A stretch of 64,000 bases of DNA. Origin: Gymnopus androsaceus JB14 (lineage: Eukaryota > Basidiomycota > Agaricomycetes > Agaricales > Omphalotaceae). Location: positions 1-64,000 of the forward strand of contig ML769438.1 of assembly GCA_009733575.1 (NCBI GenBank). The letters run 5' to 3'. The notes beneath the pieces were generated by a model. That model worked only from the letters and a program-made list of their open reading frames with translations. It made no database searches and had not been told where the DNA came from. A program made the position numbers and the translations under genes. Below, piece by piece: positions 10,566 to 21,016 of the stretch. The stretch's first letter is position 1. Each line of letters begins with the position of its first letter.

Positions 10566-13277
10566 TCACCGACGTAATGAATCCAAAGAGCTACCTGAGC
10601 GCTCTCCTGGCGATTCAGTATTCTCCCAGACGCTCGGAAGCTCTAGCGTAGGAATCGCTGTTTTTTTTGAGACTCGTCGGTGCCACACCATGGAGTCGGG
10701 GATCGGGGAGGGGAGTAATCGAGGTCGGAGCGTGGGATTCCTATGGCATAATTTTGCTGCAAAGAGTGTAAATGCTTTATAGAGATCGCGATTCACCCGG
10801 TCTGGACTCTCCACGCCCAAAAGCTCCTTCATAGTGCGGCCGCACGAGTAGCGATCGGCAGGGAAGGGGAAGTACGACTTGCCCTCCTCAACCTCAGGAG
10901 CCATATAACCTATGGTACCGCGTATACCAGAAGTTGACAGATGGGCTCGGTCCAAGATAGATATGTTGAAGTCGATGACTTTGAGCGTTGGTCGGGATCT
11001 GTACTTGTCGTCGTCGACGACGTCAAGGACCAGGTTGTCGGGTTTGATATCCATATGAGCTACTGCGAGCCGAGTATGGAGAAAGTGGACAGCTCTCGAG
11101 AGCTGGTGACAGAGCGACACAGTATGCCCTTTCAAGTTAGCCCCCTCTGCTTGCCGTATGTCTTGGCCAACTGATACAAAATTGGGAAGTGTAAGATACT
11201 TGTTGGATCTCCACGTGACAGTTGACCACTCGGAAATGAAGTGTACAACGTTGACGTTCTTGTGAGCACGATGATATGTTCGAATGCGGCTGTAGACCCT
11301 GAACTCCTGCCGATAGAGTCTTTTTCGAACGAAGACCGAGCCTAATGGGCTGTGGACACGATACACACCATACTGGTAGATTCCAATTGAACAAGTACAT
11401 GCGTGATATATTCTAATGAGAACCTACAGATATCTTCTCGTTCTCGGTGGATGTTTCGGGAGAGGTCCACTCTGGCTCTGCCTTTCTCTTGGCCGGGACA
11501 AGGCTTTCGGTGTGACCTTCACGTAACACCTCGTTCAAGTTGCTCCAGACCTCTCGAAGGTCACGCTCCTGCGCCAAAGTCTGAGTATAGTAGCGCGGGT
11601 CGCATGCATTTAGGAGTCGGAGATGGAAGTGAGCTCGGGAATGGCGTTCCTGCAAGGGGAACGTGAGAGAGCCTACGGAGTATTCCAAACTATAGTAGTA
11701 GATCTAACCAGAATTTCAGTTTCTTGTAGTCAGAAAAAAGGGATAATCAGGCGTACCTTCTTATCCGTGTGCTCGAACACCAAAAAGCACTCCCCTTCCC
11801 ACTGTGAGTTCACATAGAAGACTGGGAGGCAAACGAGTTCTTGGAGTGCAATCTTCATAAAACGGACATAGAATGCTGCGCGCAACAAGAGCCGTCGCAA
11901 GTCCCCTCTGTCGGCCTGCTTGGTGATGGAATATATCTCTGCCATAAAAATGAGAAAATGACCATGGACCAATGTAGCGTCAGGCCTATAATGGGTTATG
12001 CGAAGCCGTCGTTTCGACCAATCCTTGTCCTTGTCCTTGTTCTCCCTCTCGCTGTCCTGATCCGTTTTGAAATACAAGAGGCCCATCTGTTCGGGTAAAG
12101 GTGTTTCTGCACTACAAAGCTCGGGTCAGTTCATCAATTTTTTTTGTTGTCAAGACATAAAACTACCTGGGCATCACGATGGAATTCCGTGCGGTTTTGG
12201 AGAGTTTAGCTCTGATGACTCGCAACAAAGGCAAGAAGGTGTACTCTCTAGCAGGTGCTTGAAAGTAGGGAGGCTTGGCAAGATTGTCCTCGTGGATTGA
12301 ATCTGTGCTTATATATTGAGCCTCCGAGTCGAGAGCCTCCGATTCGAACTGGGATGAAGAGGGGTCTCCAGTACTGTGATCTGTACTTTGCTCCTTCTCG
12401 AAAAACTCGGAGATAGAGAGTCCGTTACGTTTGAAGCAGAGGCCAGCGTAGTCGATCATCTACAGATATTGGGAAGTTAGTGTATTGTGCACGACCACTC
12501 TGTTTAACAACACACCCATTGCTGGGCACTACCTGGCCTTTTTGCCTCTAATTGATCCATCTTGGTCTTTACAAAGTTGGGCAAATCACCAACCGAGTTA
12601 GTCCATTCATAAACATGATTGCTGCGGAGGTCGGTCAGCGTAGGAAACAAATGGTTATCGCAGTCAGTCAGGTCAACTGCGATATCTAGATAAGGAAGCA
12701 AGCCGTGCTTTTCCCAAGTGTCTCGCATATGTTGAGCCCGCTCCTTCTGAGCCCGCTGTGCATATTTCTGGCAGAATTCCCAAGAGTCCATAAAAGCGTC
12801 CGCATTTTCTAAATAACCCTCTCATGAGGAACGAAGTCACCACGCAATTGTGCAGATACACATACCTTCTTCCACAAGGCAGAGACCTCCGTAGCGACAG
12901 TCCAAGACCTCGGACATCCGCGTAGAGCTGCCCACCATCTTGAACCTTGTCTGCATCCGGAACGGAACTGCTCCCAAGTCCTGAGCCGTGATCATCATCA
13001 CGAATGTCCAATCTTGTCCAAAAAAGCCTTTGATTGTTTTAGCTGCGTCCAAATCGACAGCTGGCAACTCCGCGAAGTACACCGAAGGTCGGACGTCTGG
13101 GGTATGAAAAGGATCGAGTTCCGGTTTGTAAACAAAGTATTGAACTGACGCAAAGGGAGGCAAGGAAGGCAAGGAAGACAAGGAAAGCATGGCTGGGTTG
13201 GAGTCGGATAGGGATGGGGCTTTCTTCTTATTCTTTTTCCCATGTGTACCCTGGCCCTCGCGATCGCCCTTCCCCAT
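10566..13277 (-). CDS. protein kinase-like protein with long N-terminal domain, 793 aa
   Basis: Six exons on the minus strand: 13277-12866, 12808-12516, 12459-12167, 12111-11757, 11649-11428 and 11372-10566. All introns are canonical and all phases agree. The N-terminus is basic (KKNKKKAPS), then a conserved non-kinase region with YFVYKPELDP, QDWTFVMMI and YEWTNSVGDLPNFVKTKMDQ (about 45-235), typical of an Agaricomycete kinase family. The kinase core is in the last exon: HMDIKPDNLVL (catalytic Asp about 633), DFN in place of DFG (about 659), GTIGYMAPE and a plausible regulatory Arg downstream. No glycine loop or VAIK lysine is recognisable, so activity is uncertain. Substrate unknown. Confidence 0.75.
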
Positions 13278-13862
13278 TGGTATGACAATACGATTGTGAG
13301 GGCGCGATAACCGGTCAAGATTCTACTACGCAAATGTAAGACACGGTAAATAGATGACAAACATACAACGTGTTGAACGCATTGTATGTGACAATAGGAA
13401 CAGCTTACCGTTGAATGCAGAAATCCGCTGGGGGGACAGCAGTGGAGGTATGTACAAAGTACAAAGTTGAAAGTGTTGGTAAAACGTGTGCATGTGTCAA
13501 TCGGGCTGGAAGTACCTACCTCCGCTTGTTTTTCACCTCCATTTCCAACCACAACGTCAACGTCGTACAGATGCAATGTGTTCAACAGATTGTATTTCGA
13601 CCTCACTTCATACTACTGATCTGTATCTTAATAATAACAATGCTACGCTATTCGATAAAAGTACACTACCCGCCTTGACGCTGCACTACCCAAGCCAACA
13701 GAATCGATACCATCCTATTTTAAAATGAGTCAAGTACTCGACGAAAGAACTGGCTTCAGTAGCTCACCCGTTCTGGATGATGAAGCCCACAGTTGCCGCA
13801 ATCATGACCAGTTGCATGAAGAAAGAAAGGTACCTGCGACGAGATTCGCTCTGCATATTGGC
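13278..13862. other. intergenic, with possible lost 3' part of the WD40 gene
   Basis: No independent gene. On the minus strand the frame of the WD40 gene continues past its TGA (13865-13863) through a hydrophobic segment (SFFMQLVMIAATVGFII, about 13,830-13,770) to a second stop. Relatives of this family often end with such a membrane segment, so this may be the lost tail. Confidence 0.4.
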
Positions 13863-15190
13863 TCATTGACCCAGACGCTTTCTCCAAACAACAATGTTGG
13901 TGCCTTCCTCCATGTCCTTGGAATTTGCTGCAATGATGGATGACTGGCCTTCGATGCTGGTCGCCTGCAGATGCTTTAGACCTGATTATTCAGAATGGAG
14001 ACTGCACTTACCAGGACCGTCTGGACCCATTCGTTCCTCCCCACAGTAAGCTCATCAACGGCCTCCCCACTTCGCCTATCGAAGACATAGACAACACCAT
14101 GGTCGCTTCCGCTGATGATGAGTTTACAATCTTCCCCGAAACAGATTTGTCTGGGTCTCCATGTCTTGTGCACCTTGACTGGGAATGTCCGGAGTCGAGT
14201 ACAGTCCATCCTATACAAGCCAATGCCCTGTGCAGGATCGTCAATCGCAAACACGCCCTTTCCTGGATCCAAAACAGCGTTTCCGCTGTTTAGATGTCAG
14301 TTACTATTGACAAGAAAAGTAGACCTGGACATACATGGGGCCTCCAACGGCCATTGGCTGACCTTCGATCCGTCCAAGCTCATGGCTCAGAAAAACACTA
14401 AATGACCCGCTCAGTTCCGTTGAATTATTTGAGCAATCTGTAGTGCTTACATGGCGCCATCATAGAGTCCAAATACAATCACTTTGCGATCGTTGGCCTT
14501 CGAGCCAAAGGCTACTGATTTCGGGACAATATTATCGAGTGTAACGGAGAACAGGGGGCTGAGATTCATCAACGGGTCGAGTCCATAAAGCTGAACCTGC
14601 CCGTTCCTATTACAGACCACCAGTCTCCCGCCGTCAGCATCGAAGGCAATGCCCGTAATCTCGCTGGATTGTGCGATATTAAGCACAAATCTTTCCTCAA
14701 ACTCCTTTCAAAGTTAGTAAGTTGCAAACTGTGTTCATTGTGCACGAAACTCACTTCCGTTTCGACTCTTCCCGCCGACTTTTGTTTCCAGCAGACGAGT
14801 GTACCTGACTGGGTCCCGTAGAAAAGGGCCTCATCGGGGTCATCTGTGCGACTGATCCACAACATAACCGTAGTTGCTCCTCTGATTGCCCGCCCCAGTT
14901 GGGCCGTTCAGCTGTTTCGTTCTTATGAAGATCCCATAATTCCTACCTCCGTCAGCACCTGTATGATTTTTGAGTCGGAGATGATAGGTACCAGTGCAAT
15001 CTCACCTCCGCTGGCAAGCAGTTTTACCGTCATTCGGTTGCAGAAAGACACAAAGACTGGTCCTTTGTGACCAGAGAGTCTTGTCTTGTACTCAAAAGCA
15101 CTGGTTTTCGATACTAGTTTGGATCGAGAAAAGAAAGAGATGAAGCTGGGAATGGAAACATTGGAGACAGGTGGATTGGGAAATCGCTGG
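13863..15190 (-). pseudogene. WD40-repeat protein gene, frameshifted 5' half
   Basis: Six exon-like blocks on the minus strand. Blocks 14755, 14704-14451, 14397-14335, 14285-14012 and 13964-13863 splice in perfect phase and encode WD-like repeats: LWISRTDDPDEALFYGTQ, SSEITGIAFDADGGRLVVCN, RKVIVFGLYDG, FAIDDPAQGIGLYRMD and IISGSDHGVVYVFDRRSGE. The first repeat (15,090-15,006) reads GHKGPVFV then SFCNRMTVK where the family has LSATEDGK: three single-base insertions that together restore the frame. The next block (14958-14755) needs at least two more shifts to link ELWDLHKNE with GATTVMLWI. No start codon fits. The 3' half is intact, so decay is recent or uneven. WD40 proteins of this type are common, uncharacterised scaffolds in mushrooms. 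Confidence 0.6.
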
Positions 15191-15570
15191 CGGGTTTGCG
15201 AGTTATAACTCGTATTCCCTATTGTCAAAATTTGAATAGCTTGAATTATTGTCAGATACGCGAATACGCGTGAATTATTCATCAAAACAGCGAATACGCA
15301 TGATATCATCAGTCATCGACATCCTGAGCATCGTACTATCTATTGTCTCACAGATTATCAGATAATCTATTGTTCGTTCAGGTGCGGTTTTTTGTATTAT
15401 TCTGACAGCGTGTATTATTCTGACAGTTTTTTGTTCATAGATTGATTCGCAACCTTTGTGTTATTGAGGGATTTCACGAACCTTTTGTGTTATCCAAGGA
15501 TATAACCACTTCGATTCCACAAAGTACCCAGGACACTCACCATGATCACTTCGAGGCCTATTCCTCATCC
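15191..15570. other. intergenic
   Basis: No gene seen. Short repeats of CGAATACGCRTGA near 15,258-15,303 and of TGTATTATTCTGACAG near 15,393 and 15,410. Confidence 0.4.
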
Positions 15571-15729
15571 TAGCTGAACAAACTCCTCCGCCTCCCCCCA
15601 TGTTCATGTTGCTAGCTCATAGCGACATCCCTCAACCTCGAGCTCGCTCCTCTTCTTGTTCATTCGGATCTCCGAGCTCATCGTCAGGCTCCCAGCACTC
15701 GACCTCACCCGTACCAACGCTCTTCCGAC

Positions 15730-16257
15730 ATGCGTAGCATGTCTCCTCTATCTTCCATCATGGATTCCACCGACGACGATACTCCAAACAGTGGCGTCAC
15801 TATTCGTAAAGGGACAATAGCAAGGCCGAGGTCCGCTGGACGCTTCTCTCTTGATGAGTTGAAGAGATCCCTTGGCTGGTCGACCAATGATTTCGATGAA
15901 ATTCGCGTACGTTTTTCGACTTTACCTTATTTGGATGCGAGCTGCTAATGAATTGATTGTGTACAGAACTATCTTAAGGACCTTTCTGGACCAGCATCTT
16001 CAAGCCCGCTTCTTACCAGAACCAGAGTGAAAGTGCTCTCAAGACTGTTAGGGACTTGGTACGGAGTTCATAAATATGAATGAATATTTCACTGACTCTT
16101 TACGCAGATTGTTACCAAGTACCCTCGTCTGAACGACTATGCGAAGGCCTGGCCAGTCAAGTGTATGCTAATTGGCATTCTCAAACGAGCCAGTGAAGCA
16201 GCAAAGCAGGCTGGTCCGAGTGATTTGACATCTGCCGCCAGACGTCGACGTAGATGA
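15730..16257 (+). CDS. small helical protein of an Agaricomycete family, possibly frameshifted
   Basis: Exon-like blocks 15730-15906, 15967-16050 and 16108-16257 with canonical introns (GTACGT...TGTACAG; GTACGG...TTACGCAG). The first block is Ser-rich, then RFSLDELKRSLGWSTNDFDEIR. The last gives TKYPRLNDYAKAWPVKCMLI and ends with a basic RRRRR and stop, a pattern of short proteins common in mushrooms. In the middle block the frame that opens (YLKDLSG) differs from the one that fits the end (NQSESALKTVRDL), so one frameshift is likely. The start may lie upstream near 15,600. Function unknown. Confidence 0.4.
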
Positions 16258-16800
16258 AGTGAGTTCTACTAATCTACTGTCAACCCATTTCCTCAACTTA
16301 TCACTTACAGTGTCATAATTTGGTGATCAAGCTTTATCATTAGTTTTTTTCTGTGTCTGTTATGTACTTCACTGAATTTATACCCAATTTCACTGTTTAA
16401 ATTCTGCTCCAGCCTAAGAATCCTCAATACTTCGTTTTTTTGCTTCCTCCCTTGCGTTCAACGCGAGTGAGATTTTCACCTATTTGGGTATGGATTGCTC
16501 GAGGGAAACATTCCAGACTTGATAGCGTACAGCGTTGGAGTTTGTCAAGACTGTGAGCTTATCTGCAAAGTACATGGGGTCAACAACTATAGTCGCGATC
16601 TATCATGTGCGCTGCAGAGCATGTACAATGTGGGTGCATCGTCCTAATCCCCGCCTTCTTCCGACGTCTGACGTTTGTCTTTTGAAGATTGTCACTGTTC
16701 TCTACGAAGGTTGACAGATATATTTGGACAGACTGAAGACGCAAATTTATTTATTTGTCAATATGGATTCCGCTGTCCGGATAGCAAGGACAGAACTAGA
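16258..16800. other. intergenic
   Basis: No coding pattern that I can support. GTTTTTTTTC and other short T-runs only. Confidence 0.4.
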
Positions 16801-18240
16801 TAATCTTCAGCAGCAAAAATGTACACCAACAGCATGACTGCATCTCCGACCTGACTGATTCAGCACTTGTTACGACAGCCTGAAGACGTACCTGATGTTG
16901 AGAAAGTAGCATATTGTACCAAAGTTTTTTGTTTATTGGGTATGGAGAAATATGCGGATGCATGAAGGTGTGGAAATGCCTCGATTATTGCTTTTCTGAA
17001 ACTAACTTGTCTTTTTTTCTTCTAGGTCTCAATGTCGAGCAGCGTAAGCGCTTGACCATTGGCATTGAACTTGCAGCCAAACCTAAACTCCTTCTGTTCC
17101 TCGATGAGCTGACCTCTGGTCTTGACAGTCACGTGAATTGGCGAATAATGGCTAGGCAATTCTGTGCACTATTCATCAGCCTTCGGCTCTACTTTTCCAA
17201 GGATTTGATCGCCTGCTGTTCCTGGTTAGTGGAGGTCGCACTGTACGCTTTGGGGAGATTGGTCCAAATTCGAGGACATTAATATCCTATTTCGAGAGCC
17301 AGGGTGCCAAACATTTCCCACCTGATCAGTGATGCCAACCCTGCGGAATGGATGCTTCACATCATCGGGGCTGCATTAGGTGCTGTGGCTGAACAAGATT
17401 ATGCCGACGCTTGGTGCAAAAGCAATGGATATGTCACAATAAAGAAGGCGCTTGCCAGGAGGTGGCAACTTTCCTATTTCTGTCCCCAACCGGCCACCAA
17501 GGAAAAGTGCAAATACAACATAGAATTTGCTGTTCCATTCCAAATGCAATTTGTCTTGTGCTTCTACCGGGTCTTTCAGCAGTATTACCGCACTCCTTAC
17601 ATTTACTCAAAGCTTTCCTCTGTGTCACCACGGTGGGCTTTTTTGTGAATCTATACCACGCGCCACCCTAACAGGTTTGATAGGCACTTTTCATCGGGTT
17701 CACGTTTTTCAAAATGGATAACATTTTACAAGGCCTCCAAAACCAGATGTTCTCCATCTTCATGCTATGATAATCTTTACAAATCTGTTGAATCAGATCA
17801 TGCCTCATTTCATCGCCCAACGTTCGCTGTATGAGGCCCGCGAACGTCCATCGAAAGCATACTCTGTAGATAGCTTTCATACTGTCGAATATTTGTGTGG
17901 ACCTTCCTTCAAATACCGTCATGTCTTTCTTTGTGTACTTCACATGCAGTACTATCCTATCAGGCTATATCGTAACGCAGAGCCCATTGGCACTGTCACA
18001 GAATGCGCAGTTCTTTTTTTTTGCTTCTATGGTCATCCATGATGTTCACGTCCACCTTCACCCAAATGATCATCGCTGTCATCGAAATTACTGGCACCCT
18101 CCTGTTCTCGATGAGTCTCTTGTTCTGCAGGTAAGTCATTAGTGTTCGCACAGTGTCCTCAGTCTCCCCATCAGCACTACTGCGTTTCTGGATATTCATG
18201 TACCGTGTTTCGCCATTCACATACTTGCACCTACCCTTTG
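16801..18240 (+). pseudogene. PDR-type (ABCG) ABC transporter, second half, decayed
   Basis: Fragments of the second half of a full-size fungal PDR transporter appear in order: [17 protein letters not shown] (16,865-16,916), [19 protein letters not shown] with [13 protein letters not shown] (Walker B/D-loop region, about 17,030-17,135; the usual DEPTSGLDS reads DELTSGLDS), NPAEWMLHIIGAA (about 17,339), [29 protein letters not shown], and MYRVSPFTYL (about 18,200). Frames change many times, the stretch after the D-loop is scrambled and the ABC signature lies next to an intron. The first half and the last membrane segments are missing. PDR pumps export drugs and lipids at the plasma membrane, but this copy cannot be functional. 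Confidence 0.7.
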
Positions 18241-18489
18241 CACTAGCAAACCAATGTCCATTACTGACCTTGCTTCAGAGACCATAGATTACTCAGGCTT
18301 GTTCACTCTTTGCCATTCCCAAGAAGCTGCGCAAGGTTTTTACGAGGTCTTCTTGATCTAGAATGACTGAGCAGTTCGATTTTGGCTAGATAAGGATGAT
18401 GGAGATTCCGCAGAGTTACTGGAGTGATCTGAGGTGAGTTGTCTATTGCGGCTCAAGTCCCTGCTTCCTTTACATATAAGCTGATTTTT

Positions 18490-18960
18490 GCCTGTTTTAT
18501 CGTCTACACATCTCGAAAATTCGAATTGCCATTGTCGTCCGAGTTGCCGTTATCCTTCAGTACCCTTTCTTTTCGAGTTTGTTCCCAGCCGCGACAACGT
18601 CAACAATAAATTCATTGACAGCGGTTGATATCCTAATTTCTAGACCAGCTCGATGTTGGATTGTTTCAGCGTCAGCGTATCTGTTAGCTAATGCTGCTGC
18701 ATATCCCTATGGTTCTGCCTGCACGTTCACTTCAAACAACTCGTTTGGCGTTACCAATCCTTGCGATGTCGAGATAAACACCTGTGCTTGTACTGGGACC
18801 AGTCAAAGTATTCGACAGTGCAGAAGGATATTTATCTTTGGTGAGTTTCAACTTTTCTATAGTGAACTTGTATATACTCATTCTCCGCAGTCTTTCCAAT
18901 TAGGCGCCCGTCATCGAACCACCTTGGTTACCGAATCTCGCTTGCGCACAAAAGCTTGAT
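18490..18960 (+). CDS. possible small secreted cysteine-rich protein, fragment
   Basis: Between 18,690 and 18,830 one frame gives a hydrophobic stretch (SAYLLANAAAYPYG) followed by a Cys-rich block with CTFTSNNSFGVTNPC and INTCACTGT. This is the look of a secreted fungal protein. No clean start or stop is visible, and splice sites (GTGAGT at 18,840) suggest more exons that I cannot place. Low confidence. Confidence 0.25.
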
Positions 18961-21016
18961 GGAGAAGCTGTCCGAACCTCTTATGACTACTCTCAATCAT
19001 GGCCGAAGCTGCTAATCAACGCTGTTTGCATATTATGCATGAAAGTATCCCCCATCGAGCCCGTTTTCGTAATGTACCAAGATGTTATTGGATTCTGTAG
19101 CGCATTTGCGGACCTGAGGAGGAGACAGTGGAGACGGTGGGGATATTGGGCACCTGCGATTTTGTTGCAGGTAAAATTCGTCTCATGCTTATCAAAATTA
19201 AATACTGATTGTCTTCCTTTCCCTTCATCCTCTTCTACTCCCTCCCAGTCATCCCAGTCCCTCGCACATTCTCATACACTCTCCGCTCTCCGCTCGTGTC
19301 TCTTGTACCTTCATCCGAACTTTTCTTTGTGTTCATGTTCCCCTTATACCTCTCCGTTACATAGCCTCCTACACAGTCCTATGCCCCCCTTTCCTCCTAC
19401 GCTGAGCACCTTTGTGTCTTGCAGCACTCTGAACCCTCTCTTGCCTCTGTCACATTGTCATCTGGATTGGTCGTGTTGGTTGAACAAGGTAGTCAATGGG
19501 GTTTGATTTCACTTGTGTTGACACCCTGATTCCGAGGCAGAAGAGATCTAGAGGAGAAAAAGAGAGGGATTAGAAAGGATGGGGTTTGGATTTGGATTGT
19601 AATGGCGCAAATTCGAAGGATCACGTGAAAGAGAATGTGAAGGAAGCGCTATCCGCTGGGACGGGATGGAGAAGATTTTTTTCGAGATGTGATGACGTCT
19701 CTACTCGACTTTTGGATTTATCTTGTGGATTGTGATACTTATATGAGAACAAGGTCTTTTTCAGCCTCTGTAGGGTGGTGGCATGCAAGCCTTCATTGCT
19801 ATAGTAATGCTGGTAGGGTACATATAAGCTTGACCGATGATAATATGCCAACTGTGTTTCAGCCACGCATACTCAGTTCCTTTTTTCCCATTCTATTGTC
19901 ATCGCGGTAATCCATGTACATAGATTAGCACCATCTACGCCAGCTATGTCCACAGCAGCTCCTTGAACTTTGAGTGGCATATTGACGGGTCAGTCACCTT
20001 TGGTCTGCTTTCGATATTTCTCATAATGCCAGTTTGTACGTTTGCTGAATGAATTGGGAGGAAGAAATTTTTTTAAAAAGCAGACAAAAGAACAAGCTGT
20101 TGGAGTAGAGGAATTGGACGGTGTGTAAACGATGACGGAGTAGTTCCTGCGGTCAAGGAATGGGTTGCGCGATTAAACAAACCGTGAGGAGTGTCAGTTG
20201 AAGAAGCAAGTAAGTGTTAATGCCCGCTTGTGCATGGGGATTCTTACTCTTTCCATCATCTCCGTCATCTTAAACACTCACTCTACACTTAATCTCATGG
20301 AAGATCTCAATCCACTTTGCACAGAGCTTGATGTTTTCAAAAAACAAGTAGAGGAGGTATGTCAGGTTTTAATGAGCCCAAAAACCGCTCTCTCACTGGC
20401 TGAATTAGCTGAATGGCGCGTGTACCGATGAATGGATTCCAAGCAGCAACAATTGTGCTAGACTCTTACACGAATTGGAGATGATGGGCAATGTGTATGA
20501 CCAGTTAATGAAAAACTTGAACATTGCCTATGAGAATGTGAGTTCTATTATTTTTGCCAACTTTCGAATTCGCTCAAATATGTGAAGTTTCATGCAAAGA
20601 AGGATAATCTCAAAGGAGTGTTGAACGGAACTGCTCTTGAACCTATGGTTATAGATTGACAATTCTAGGTGCGTGCTCGGTGCATGCAAGCTCAATTTTT
20701 TGTTGACTTTTTCGCGTATCAGGCACTGTCAAATCAACGAACCCTCCAAATCTCTATATCCATTACCTGCATCTCCTTATTCGTGTTCCGCAATTGCGGG
20801 TTTGAATTACTGCTTGGCTTGTCATTAGAATCCTTTATTTCAACACCAACCACAGTCTCTCCATCATCAGAGGTGAATATTAATGTAAATGTAAATAAGA
20901 CGGATATGGGAGCAATAATGAAACTTTCAATTTGTGCCGAGGTTTAGTATGAGCTCGCATTTTTCTGTCCTCTGTTTATGTTCTAACTTCAGTCTGTCCA
21001 GTGTACCCTACCTTCC
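18961..21016. other. gene-poor stretch
   Basis: Only short frames without family features. A pyrimidine-rich block (19,210-19,460) resembles a promoter or 5' leader. A 77-codon frame at 20,198-20,431 with LNPLCTELDVFKKQVEEV could be an exon of an unknown gene but has no recognised partner. Confidence 0.35.
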
